From NCBI GenBank assembly GCA_038030265.1, contig CM075938.1:12935009-12999008 (forward strand): 64,000 nucleotides of DNA. The letters run 5' to 3'. Both the position numbers and the translations under genes were made by a program. Below, piece by piece: positions 46,108-56,061 of the stretch. Numbering within the stretch: position 1 is the stretch's first letter; every line of letters begins with the position of its first letter. Source of the DNA: Corythucha ciliata (Eukaryota; Arthropoda; Insecta; Hemiptera; Tingidae). Under the pieces are notes generated by a model. The model searched no databases. It was given only the letters and a program-made list of their open reading frames with translations, and was not told the origin of the DNA.

Positions 46108-48780
46108 TCATTTCGCCTGGAAGACGAAGAGAAGTGCCAAAAACCAACTGAGCTGATAATGCTTGAACGTCAGGTTTGAAAGCAGAGCGAAGACCTACAA
46201 GTACGACTGGTAGTTCATCAAGCCAATTTGAGTGGTCTGAGGCTCGACAAATTATGGCGCTTTTGAGAACACGGTGTTGTCTCTCAACCAATCCGTTGGA
46301 CTGGGGATGGTAGGCTGTTGTCCTATGTAGTTGGATGCCTAAGCTGGTGGCCATTTTTCGGAAGGTCGACGACGTGAACTGACGTCCTTGGTCGGTTACG
46401 AGAGAGACCGGTGTACAATCGAGAAATCCAACCTTCGAAGAAAGTCCTAGCTACTGTTTCAGCTGTTTGGTCGGGCATTGGGAATGCTTCGAACCAACAA
46501 GTTAGTGAACGATATTGCGTGATGCGAGTCAAAAGGTAACTATGGCTTCGAGATGGAGGGAGCGGTCCAACAATATCGATGTGAAAATTGGCGAAACGTT
46601 CGTCGGGTTTTAATAATTTGACGAGAGGTGTCTTTTCGTGACGGTAAACTTTACTTATTTGGCACTGATGGCATTGTCGAACCAATTTGGAAATGTCACG
46701 CTGCATACCAAGCCACATGAAACGGTCAGAGATGAAACGAGAAGTGGATCGTTTTCCAGGGTGCGATATTGCGTGAAAATGTTTGAAGATTAATTACTGC
46801 AATATTCAGGAACGTAGGGGCGAATACGGTCAGTCGAGGTGTCACAAATGAGCTTGACGTTCTCGAATTCGAGGTATCGCAGCTGAAGACTGTGAGAGGA
46901 GGGTTCAGTGAACAGTTTTTGTGGCTGAGCGTCGGTTGCTTGGGCGGCGGCGATATCAGAGGGAGAACTTTCTCGTTTGATGATCGCTCCGTTTCGCGAA
47001 AGAGCATCAGCAGGACTATTCTCTAGGCCTTTCACGAATTGAATATCAGTCGAGAACTGGCTGACGTAGGAAAGGTGTCGCAATTGTCTGGGTGACAATT
47101 TGTCCGAAGATTTCGTGAATGCGTGGACGAGAGGTCGATGGTGCGTGAAGATGGTAAAGACGCGGCCTTCTAACATGAACGAGAAATGGCGAATTGTAGC
47201 ATATACGGTGAGAAGTTCGCGGTCGTAAGTCGAGTACTTCTGCTCGGCAGGGGAGAGCTTACGAGAAAAGAATGCGAGAGGCCAGAAGTTGCCATCTTGA
47301 AGTTGGTGAAGAGCTCCGCCGAGGGCCATGCTGGAGGCATCGGTCATGATCGACAGAGGAAGGGCAGGATGGGGGAATGCTAGTGTGATGTCCGATTGTA
47401 GGATAGATTTGCACTGTCCGAATGCTGAAGACATCTCAGTTGTCCACGAAATAGGTGTGGGATCGGACTTTTTTGACTGAAGGTGTAGGGGCTTGGATGC
47501 TTGCCATGCGAGGGTGGAAACGGTGGTAAAAATTGAGCATCCCGAGGAAACGTTTCAATTCGTTCACAGTTTTGGGCTTTGGATATGACGAGATAGCAGA
47601 AATTTTGTCGGGAAGAGGAGAAATTCCACTTGACGAAATGGAGCAACCAAGGAAATCAACTCGAGGCTTTGCGAAACAGCACTTACTGACGTTAATGGTT
47701 AGACCATACTCTTTGAGTCGAGAAAAGAGCTTCTCGAGGTGTGAGAGATGATTATCCATGTCTTTGGAAAATACTAAAATGTCGTCGATATAGACCGAAA
47801 CGAAAGGAAGTTCTCGTGTGATGTTGTCCATCAACCGTTGGAAAGTCTTGCTTGCGTTTCGAGTTCCGAATGGCATTTTCAAAAATTCGAATAAGCCAAA
47901 GGGGGTGGTTACGGCTGTCTTGGGTACGTCATCGGGATGGACTGGTACCTGAAGGTAAGCTTTCTCGAGGTCGATGGTGGAGAAAATGTTGCAGCTGTGG
48001 ACAGTCGTAACGCAATCTTGAATTTTAGGGATTGGGTAGCGATCGGCGACGGTTTGGGTATTGAGGCGGTGGTAGTCACCGCAGGGACGCCAATCACCGG
48101 ACTTCTTTTTCACGAGGTGGAGAGGGCTGGACCATGGACTTTTTGAGGGGCGACAGATTCCTGCCTGAAGCATAAAAGCGAATTCGTCCTTGGCGGCTTT
48201 CAGTTTATCAGGAGAAAGACGACGTGGTCGCGCAAAACAAGGGGGTCCAGATGTCGTAATGTGATGGAAAATCGAGTGAGTCTTGTTTAAAACTGACGAC
48301 TGGTTGGGTACGTGAATTTTATATTGCACTATCAGACTGGATATTGCTGCTGGGATGTCGGCACGTAAGGCTGAAACTGAGAGGGGGGGGGGTTGCCATG
48401 GACCAAGGAACCTGAAGTAGTCAGCGATGTGTGGGAATTAACGATGCGTCGATGTTTCATGTCGACGAGAAGTCCGAATTTAGAAAGAAAGTCGGCTCCA
48501 AGGATAAGACGGGTGACATCGGCAATGGTAAAGACGAAAATCAAATTCCGACGGAGGCCGAAATTGAGATGCATGACTCGATGGCCGTATGTTCTGATGG
48601 GGGAGTTATTCGCTGCGTATAAAAATAGAGATGACACGAGAGGACGGTCAGAAATTGCGAGGGGAAATGACTGACAGTTCAGAGCCAGTGTCGACGAGAA
48701 AATTAAAATTTTCACAACTGCCAACCATCACAACAACCAGAGGAAAGAAGATCAAGATTCGGTAGACGAATAAGAGAACC
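46108..48780 (-). mobile_element. Ty3/gypsy pol fragment (CsRn1-like), - strand, broken
   Basis: Reading 48780 to 46108 on the minus strand: a protease box (FLVDTGSELSVISP near 48690), then RT at 48329-47436 (GDWRPCGDYHRLN, FSTIDLEKAYLQVPV, VSVYIDDILVFSKD) and RNase H at 47390-46960 (IMTDASSMALGGAL, NSPADALSRN). Integrase follows at 46718-46108 (CHQCQISKVYRHEKTP, FHIDIVGPLPPS, TTAYHPQSNGLVER, ELVF-type GTSLRLPGEMM). Frameshifts lie near 48330, 47435, 46790 and 46350. Gag is absent and the C-terminus stops where it meets the + strand gypsy fragment. Assignment to the CsRn1-like group rests on the integrase wording and is tentative. Confidence 0.85.
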
Positions 48781-50116
48781 AGTTCGTTTAAATTTGTAAC
48801 GCGTTTAGAATTATTTTATTATTGTTAAACCAGGGGAGATGTAGGTGTGTTGCTATGTAATAAAAAAGACTACTACACAAATGAGTAGGTTATCGATGCC
48901 GGTGCATTAAATAGGATCTTACTGTTCGTATTCCGCTTATTTTATTTTAATTTATTTTATTATTTGCATAAAAACAAATTCACTAAGGAATTGGAGAAAA
49001 AGCGCTATGGCGCTTTTAAAATTGAGTTCGTCGCCAATTTTCTATCATTTTACTCGGGCTAATTGTTCTTTCAAACCGTTCCAGATTTAATTAACGGCAC
49101 ATAAATAAGACAGGAAATATGCAGGGTATATCCTCTCTCCTGTCATCACCCTAAAGCTTTCACCATTCTACCCATTCATGTTGTCCTCATAAATAAAAAT
49201 GTTTTAATGGACTTACATTGTGGTGGTCTTCATTTTTTCCTCTTCCCCAGCATTTCCGGCAGCAAACATTGTCCTCCTCCCCCCCCCTGTACAACACTTA
49301 CCACACAACCACCAACTGAACAAACTGATCTAATTATGCGTTAGAAGAGGAATGTTCATCCAACGTTACTTTCTGCCATGTTTTTTTCTCACTCGCCATC
49401 TCTCGTTTTGTTTCTTCTAATTCTATCCCCCTCGACTCACCCGCCACGCCACCCACTAACACCGTCATTCATGATCAACAGCCCACACAACGGTGCTTTT
49501 AAAGCCCGTTGTTTAGTAGGGATGAAGTAAGGGCATGGAGTGGGCAATTCCCTCCCTCTTCCTGCAAAACCCAGCCGTGAGTTCACCTCCAAACAACATC
49601 GGCTTTACAAATGGTGAAAAAGAAATAAGCAATTTAAAATGCTAAATAAAGCAGTTGAAACTTGGTTAACTCCCTTGGATTTGATGGCTGTGCGCTTCTT
49701 TTTTTTATTTAGCGAATGCTGGTGGTTGAGTGGTGAGAGAGAACTGGTGAGGCGATGAGCGTTATTTCGAAAAGTTTGAAGCAAAGAAGAAAAAAAAACT
49801 CGGAAGATTTCGCGGTTGCATTAGAGGGGAGAATCCTCCTTCCATTCCTTACGAAGATAATTAGAGCTGATCCTCGTAGATCAATTAAAGAGATCTTGAG
49901 CGCTCATATTATTAAATCCCTCGTTTTGGCCCAGTTTGATTTTCAAGTTTCTGGGGAATCCTTATAAGCCTTCGGAGAAGGGAGGGACGATAATCAAAAT
50001 CGTTCTTGAAGTGGCGGTGGAGGGAGTAGAAATTCGAATTAAGCAGAAAACAGGAACGAGCTTATGTCTCCGACCCCTTTTCCACCACACCATCAATCAC
50101 AAAGCTCTCGTTACTC

Positions 50117-50152
50117 AGAGAGAGAGAGAGAGAGTGAGTGAGTGAGAGAGAG
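50117..50152. repeat. AG-rich microsatellite
   Basis: A run of AGAGAGAGAG followed by TGAG repeats and AGAGAG, a simple tandem repeat. Confidence 0.9.
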
Positions 50153-51325
50153 GCCTTTCCTTGAGTCCGTGCTTGTAATAAGATTCCTCGGGAATAGAAA
50201 GGGAGTGAAGTCCTCTCCACTTTTCCCTACCAAATTCAGATCCACGAGGTTCAGAGAGAATCACTTCGAGGTATAATCAGATCCAGATCTGAGAAGAAAA
50301 GATGAAGTTTTCAAATGACTGTAATATAACAGAAAATCTCGAGAAAAAAGTAATCCAACCGTAAATGTGTGGTGTTACTGAGAGAAATCCAAAGAACAAT
50401 TGTACAGAATAAGACAAGGAAAACATAATTCTTTAATTCTGCTTCTATTTTCCTCTTCGTTGACACAGTTGGACCAGTCTCAAAAGTCTGACTCAATTTG
50501 CGTCATAAAGTACACACACAAACAAAAAAGTGGGGTACGAAGAAGAATAAAAGAGAGAATTTTCATTTCTATGTCGTCTTTCTTCACCAAACACCTCCCA
50601 CACCGTCGTTTGCCTTTCAATTCTCTCAACGGCACCCCTTCAACACAACCCTGATCCGCTCAACCACGTCTTTCTTCACAAGAGGTTCTCCTCACCACCC
50701 CTCCATCTATTTTCTGTTTTTTTTTCTACCCTCTTACTGCCCCCCCCCCACTCATAACCACTGTCATGACCGAAGTACCTTTATTGCGGTATATATTTCA
50801 TAGACCCCGACGGTGAACTCATCTCTAGGTATTGTTGGATGTTGAAGAAGTGTGTGGTCTGATCCCGTGGCCTTGCGGGGAAAGAACGGATGACCGCACT
50901 CCTGGGAGGATTGTCTATCTTACAGGGGTACTCGATTTTTTTTTCTGTCTCTCTTTCTCCGTGCCCCCAAGGGTGAAACCTTTTTTTTTTCCTCTTCCTC
51001 CTACCAGACGACATTATATTGCAGGTCTCTCAGAGTCCTGTACAGTTAGTTGAATTTGTGCTAGGTAAACGACATGACAGATGACAACTGTAGAGAACGT
51101 GAAGTGTTTCCCTGAAGAATAGAAACCCACCAATAGAAGAAGGACCCATCCCGACCTATTTTGTGAAGAACTCAGTGACTCTCATTGGCTGGAGGATCGA
51201 TAGCGAAGCGTCTTCGGCTAACATCTTCGTTAATTTTTACGGGGTGAATACTATAGACATGATACACAATTGATAATGCTGATGGCCACGCTACCCTCGT
51301 TGCACTTGGCTTGTTTATCACATCT

Positions 51326-51362
51326 CTAATAATAATAATAACAATAATAATAATAATCATCA
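51326..51362. repeat. AAT trinucleotide microsatellite
   Basis: About ten AAT repeats with one C interruption, ending in ATCATCATCG. Confidence 0.9.
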
Positions 51363-51829
51363 TCGTGATGTGGTTTCTGGCGCTTATTCGCACGGTTCAT
51401 TGATCTTAAACTGGCCAGCATGTCGTCAATCACAGTTCAGTCCTGTTGTTTTGAAACTTCTTCTGTTCATTTTTATTTTCCCTGAATTGACGGTTTGAAT
51501 ATCAGCCAGTTTCTGGGAGTACACATCTGGGAGGACACCTTTTTGAGTTCCTAGGGGGGACAACCTTGGGGTAATATAGTTATGGTATTATTAAGTTTTT
51601 GGATACAATTTCTTAGAAACTGGAATTTTTGACCCAAATCATACAATTCAGGTTTTCGGACGAATGGACTTTTTCGTTGGTGAAGAGAGATTGGTGACTG
51701 ATTGTAGGCTACAACCCGCGTGACCCACAGTTCCTTGCTGGTCATTCTATAACATATTCTTCAATTACACATTATATATATATTATTCTTATCGTCCTCC
51801 CTCTGCTGCGGATCTCCTTAAGATGTGGC

Positions 51830-52350
51830 CAGTACCTAGGCCGGTGCCTGCCCCATCTTTGGCCAGAACTGCCCAGAAGAGTCGGTCCCATCACTCAGCT
51901 CGAACCGTTAGCCACGACTGGTTACCAGCCAGTCGGGCTCGAGAGGCACCATGTGGAGGTGGGTCTTTCAGAGCTGAGAATGCTGGCTTCCGCCATGGAC
52001 CGAAACCGGGTTGCCCGAGCAGGTTGTGTCCTACATCCCCCTGGGGGGGACATTCTTCCCCCATAATTCCCGCCGCAGATCCCCGTGGAGGCTGCAGCGA
52101 CGCGAAGCACATGGTCGGTGGTCTCCTCCTCGACGCCACAAGGGCATGCTGTTGGAGGGTCTTGCTGCCGGAAAAACCACAACTTGGCGTTGGAAGAGCC
52201 GTGCCCCGTCAGGATAGAAGTTGCGGCGTGCTCAAGAGGCAGCGGAAGTCCGCTCCCCACACTTTTCCCGCCACTGTCGTATAGAGGGCGAAAGTCCGCT
52301 ATAGCTTACTCGCAACTACTTCAAGCTTTCGGGTCGCTCTCCTCCCCAGG
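51830..52350 (-). pseudogene. 3' end of a LINE ORF2 (post-RNase H zinc-finger region)
   Basis: On the minus strand the sequence reads SILTGHGSSNAKLWFF followed by CPCGVEEETTDHVL. This is the Cys-x-Cys...His segment seen after RNase H at the C-terminus of I/R1/Jockey-type elements. Frameshifts break the rest. The GC-rich composition matches the LINE copies at 23.5 and 54.2 kb. It could be the missing C-terminus of that family, although no overlap exists to prove it. Confidence 0.6.
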
Positions 52351-52439
52351 TTGACCTCAACCCCAAGGTAGCGGCCCTGCCGCTCAGCCACGAGGCGAGT
52401 CCCCCGGTAGCGAACAACCAGGGTTTGCAGTAAATTTGT

Positions 52440-52728
52440 GTTTTTCCTGATTTTAGTTGCTAATGAGCGATTTTTCTCAATTTCGTCTATGAATTAGCAC
52501 TTTTTCCTAACTTTAGCTGTGAATTAGCGCTTTTTTTTCTGTTCGAGCCACGAACTTGCCTTCAGTAGACAAAAATTGTCGTTTTCATGCTTCTTCCCCT
52601 TTGATTGGCACGTATTCTGTACTTAATCCACGGAAATTTTAGCCACTAAGTCGCTAAGTATTTTCCTTGAATTCCGTCGTCATTTAGCGCTTTTTCTTAC
52701 TTCTGTCTGTGCGTGAATCACTAACGCA
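52440..52728 (-). repeat. Family A block, reverse orientation
   Basis: Words such as TGAATTAGCGCTTTTTT and AATTAGCACTTTTTCC occur, including the landmark TTGCCTTCAGTAG. It runs into the GC-rich module at 52729. Confidence 0.75.
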
Positions 52729-52815
52729 CCGGGGTATATTGGTGAGGGGCGTGGACTACGCCGGTCCCCCTCCCCCACCATCACCGAAAAGCTTAAAGAT
52801 GGAAAAATGATGGTT
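52729..52815. repeat. GC-rich module at an array orientation switch (copy 3 of 3)
   Basis: GTGAGGGGCGTGGAC, then CACCGAAAAGCTTAAAG and GGAAAAATGATGG. It is close to 18511-18600 and related to 9980-10050. Both the reverse array on its left and the forward array on its right match their counterparts around 18.5 kb. Confidence 0.65.
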
Positions 52816-53110
52816 CTTAGGTTCTATGTTCAGGTATACGTATTTAGCCCACAAAAGTGCTATTCTGAAGGCTCAAATTGAGAAAATACGCTGATCCCCC
52901 AGTTTTTTGTTGTTTTTTTTAGGCCCTTTAGCGGATAAAGATGAGAAGGCGAACTAATTATGCTTTTCTGGGGGGGGGGGCAAGTACGCAGCAAAAAGTT
53001 GGGTAAAAGCGCTAATATTCCAGCTAAAACTGTGAAAAAGCCTTCATTCGTGGTATTTTTGAAACTTCCGGGCCAAAATTAATAAAAAAAATTGCTGATT
53101 CGCGGTGTAT
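52816..53110 (+). repeat. Family A block, + orientation
   Basis: GGCTCAAATTGAGAAAATACG and later units match 18770-18990 in order. They share the word for AAGATGAGAAGGCG and the GGGGCAAGTACGCAGCAAAA-type landmark, despite a G10 run at 52971. Confidence 0.7.
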
Positions 53111-53320
53111 GGATGCCACTTTATGGCTAAAATGACGAAAAAACCGATGAGCCACACCTTGCTGTAATTTTGATGGGTCACAATATTCCCGTGGCTATTT
53201 TTACCATTTCTCTCGGGCGATTAAAGACTGTTCTGACCATTTTGATCAATATACTGAATTCGAAGTATAACGTTCAATCAGTCGTTCCGAACCAAACACG
53301 ATTTTCCGGCAAAATTTGAA

Positions 53321-53820
53321 NNNNNNNNNNNNNNNNNNNNNNNNNNNNNNNNNNNNNNNNNNNNNNNNNNNNNNNNNNNNNNNNNNNNNNNNNNNNNNNN
53401 NNNNNNNNNNNNNNNNNNNNNNNNNNNNNNNNNNNNNNNNNNNNNNNNNNNNNNNNNNNNNNNNNNNNNNNNNNNNNNNNNNNNNNNNNNNNNNNNNNNN
53501 NNNNNNNNNNNNNNNNNNNNNNNNNNNNNNNNNNNNNNNNNNNNNNNNNNNNNNNNNNNNNNNNNNNNNNNNNNNNNNNNNNNNNNNNNNNNNNNNNNNN
53601 NNNNNNNNNNNNNNNNNNNNNNNNNNNNNNNNNNNNNNNNNNNNNNNNNNNNNNNNNNNNNNNNNNNNNNNNNNNNNNNNNNNNNNNNNNNNNNNNNNNN
53701 NNNNNNNNNNNNNNNNNNNNNNNNNNNNNNNNNNNNNNNNNNNNNNNNNNNNNNNNNNNNNNNNNNNNNNNNNNNNNNNNNNNNNNNNNNNNNNNNNNNN
53801 NNNNNNNNNNNNNNNNNNNN
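53321..53820. other. Assembly gap (500 N)
   Basis: Exactly 500 undetermined bases, probably a scaffold gap of nominal size. Open frames through it are artefacts. It lies 0.4 kb before the second copy of the large duplication. Confidence 0.99.
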
Positions 53821-54233
53821 TAAGGCACCAGCAACTTAAAAACGGCTATTCCAATCGGAAAATGTCGTGAAATCAAAAAGGTTCAGAATTGAATTTTACA
53901 TAAGTGAAAAGCCTTAAAACCTACAGGAAAATCAGTGGTTCAGTTATGCGACGAAAACGCAACAAAAGGCGGACCAAAAAACACGTTTTTCTGCACATTT
54001 TGGCCAGTAGCTCGGAAACTAGTAGTCCAATTTTTTTCTATGAAAAACGATCTGAAAGCTGATTGAATTTATCATCAGACCTATTATATGAAAGTTCATT
54101 TGAAGATTAACATAAGACAGGGCTACAACGTCAAATTTGTTGCAAAAAAAGGTTTTTTGCCACATTTCGGCCTATAACTACGGTGTGCGGTCCGTGCCTA
54201 AGGCCTGCGTGGCGCAGAGGGTAAAGTGCGCCT
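53821..54233. other. Unassigned DNA between the gap and LINE copy 2, with a tRNA-like 5' half
   Basis: AT-rich sequence that ends in GCCTGCGTGGCGCAGAGGG then TAAAGTGCGCC (about 54205-54234). It has an A-box-like word and a D stem that can pair (GCGC/GTGC). The presumed anticodon region is where LINE copy 2 begins. The sequence is too short to call a tRNA. Confidence 0.35.
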
Positions 54234-54640
54234 TAAACGGACTCTCAGGGTACCGGCCGACCCCCTGGTGTATCTAGGCTTACCCCGGCATGCGGGGCTC
54301 TGCCGGCGGTGGACCACACTTTCCCTAGCTGCTCGTGGGATCGTTTATGGACCCTTGTTTACGCAAACACTTAACAACGGCTGAGGGGGGGGGTCCGGGA
54401 GAACCTCCCCTCAGAAGGAACCCCCAAGGGCGCGGAAGTGCCCACGGGGGGTATGGCTGCACTGTCCGTGGAGACGACCGTCAGGGACGTTGAAATGGGC
54501 AGTCCAAAGGGGGGCAGTCCCTTGGGACAATCCCCTCGGGCGGAGCTTCCTCGGTTGAGGCTCTCCGGAGCTCAAAGGAGGAAGTTGGCGAGGGAAAGGG
54601 CAGCCGCGGAAGGCATACCCGGAACCCCTCGGGATAAGTT

Positions 54641-55326
54641 TGTAAAGGTTTAGTTCGTAGATAAATTTAAAGATATTTAATTCGGAGAACTTTCTGCAAA
54701 TGAAAGAAATTAGATAAACAATTTTTAAAAAATAATTTGAATTAACTTCCTTTGGTTGGTTTTTATTCAAGACCGGGAGGGAACAAGTGTTTTGAGAAAT
54801 CTGAAGACGTTTGTGAAATCGACGGGGACGGACGTGATGTTTTCTGCGTTGTAGGAGAAACGAGGGCGGTGGTGATGATCTCCGCGTTGTAGGAAAAAAC
54901 GAGGGTGGTGGTGACGATCTCCGAGTTGTACGGAGAAACGAGGGCGGTGGCGACGATCTTCGCGTTGTAGGGAAAAACGAGGGTGGTGGTGACGATCTCC
55001 GCGTTGTACGGAGAAACGAGGGCGGTGGCGACGATCTCCGCGTTGTAGGGAGAAACGAGGGCGGTGGTGACGATCTCCGCGTTGTAGTGTGGAATTAGAA
55101 GTTATTCGCCGTTATAATCAAGATGACGAGGTTGGAGGTGACGGTCTCCTCAAAATAGCGACAATTCAAAAGTAGCCAGAGATGACGGACTCCGAGCTCC
55201 CTAACTGTCACCAGAATAATTCCACAAAAAAAAATGCTTCCTCCCCTTTTCTTTTTTTTTCAGATGATTCTCCTTATTTTCCTCTTCTTCTTTCAACTTC
55301 AACTTTGAAGCCACTGATTTATTACA
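54641..55326. mobile_element. Solo LTR candidate (686 bp, TG...CA, 4-bp target duplication)
   Basis: Comparison with copy 1 gives exact borders. The insertion starts TGTAAAGG and ends TTATTACA, and both sides are flanked by AGTT (54637-54640 and 55327-55330). The empty site in copy 1 reads AGCT at this place. No coding capacity is seen. TTTTTATTC near 54760 could be part of a poly(A) region. TG...CA ends and a 4-bp duplication fit a Ty3/gypsy solo LTR. I see no matching LTR at the other elements in the window. Confidence 0.75.
54861..55094 (+). repeat. 39-bp minisatellite (6 units) inside the solo LTR
   Basis: Six tandem units of exactly 39 bp, starting CGAGGGCGGTGGTGA and carrying CTCCGCGTTGTAGG, differ at a few sites. 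A partial unit precedes at 54822-54860. Variants alternate (TACGGAGAAA versus TAGGGAAAAA), suggesting duplication in pairs. Confidence 0.9.
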
Positions 55327-56061
55327 AGTTCGGCTCGGCGGGGGCAGGTGCTGGTGGACACGCGGTGGGTGCAGGGACGTCTACGGATGCCCGGCAAGGC
55401 CACAGTGATGTGCATCCAAAACCTGGATTGAGTGGGGAGACACCGCGCAAGCGGGGTAGGACCCCTCAACCTACGCCCTCAACGGGTGAACAGAAGAGGG
55501 TTCTAAAGAGGCCCAAGGAAGGGCAGGGAACCCGACCTAAGACACCCGCGGCTGGCGGGAAAAAATACTTTAAGGATGCTCTTACCTCAACCAAGATGAC
55601 CATCGTCCCTGGGGAGTACCCTAGGGTCAGGCTGTCGGAAGAGGAGAGCAGGAAGGTGCTTGGAGAGGTCCTGAAGGGCGTTTTTAAATGCCCTAAGGGG
55701 GAGGGCCCCAAGTTCTCAAATAGCTACGCCAGCGGTGGGGTGGTATATGTGACGTGCGCTGACGGCGAGGCGAAAGCCTGGCTGGAGGCCCACGTCAAAG
55801 AAATGAAATCCTGGGACGGGGCTAACCTGAGAGTTGGACCTGCCCGGCAAGTGGTTCAGGTCACCAAGGCGGTCGTGTGGGTGCCCATAGACCTCGTTGG
55901 GGAATCTGACCCAAGGAAACTCATCCCTCTTTTCGAGACCCAGAATAAAGGGCTCTCGACTGAGGGATGGCAATTGATCTCGAGTACGGCGGACCCCAAG
56001 GGAATGACGCTGGTACTCGGGATCGGCAAGGACACTCTGGCTGAAGGATAATGGGCAACCG

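Larger units (their letters stand above)
48785..51800. other. Mostly unassigned DNA with microsatellites
   Basis: AT-rich and pyrimidine-rich DNA. Visible simple repeats are AG/TGAG at 50117-50152 and an AAT-type tract near 51326-51360. An open frame at 49755-49967 (70 codons, basic) and conserved-looking frames around 50830-50930 on both strands show no domain that I recognise. No gene is called. Confidence 0.4.
54438..56051 (+). pseudogene. LINE copy 2 ORF1, split by a solo LTR
   Basis: The 5' part runs from 54438 to 54640 (basic LSGAQRRKLARERAAA segment). The 3' part resumes at 55327 and ends at 56051 with the same DUF4780-like domain as copy 1. The inserted DNA adds its own in-frame ATG at 55182 and about 48 foreign residues before the ORF1 part, so a chimeric frame exists by accident. 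Confidence 0.8.

Noticed and set aside
49755..49967. 70-codon basic open frame
   Set aside because: No recognisable motif, no splice context, embedded in simple-sequence DNA.
50781..51053. Conserved-looking frames on both strands around 50830-50930
   Set aside because: Either strand could be read as an exon, the splice signals are weak on both, and no domain is recognised.
53274..53876. Long open frames on both strands across 53274-53876
   Set aside because: They consist almost entirely of the 500-N gap.
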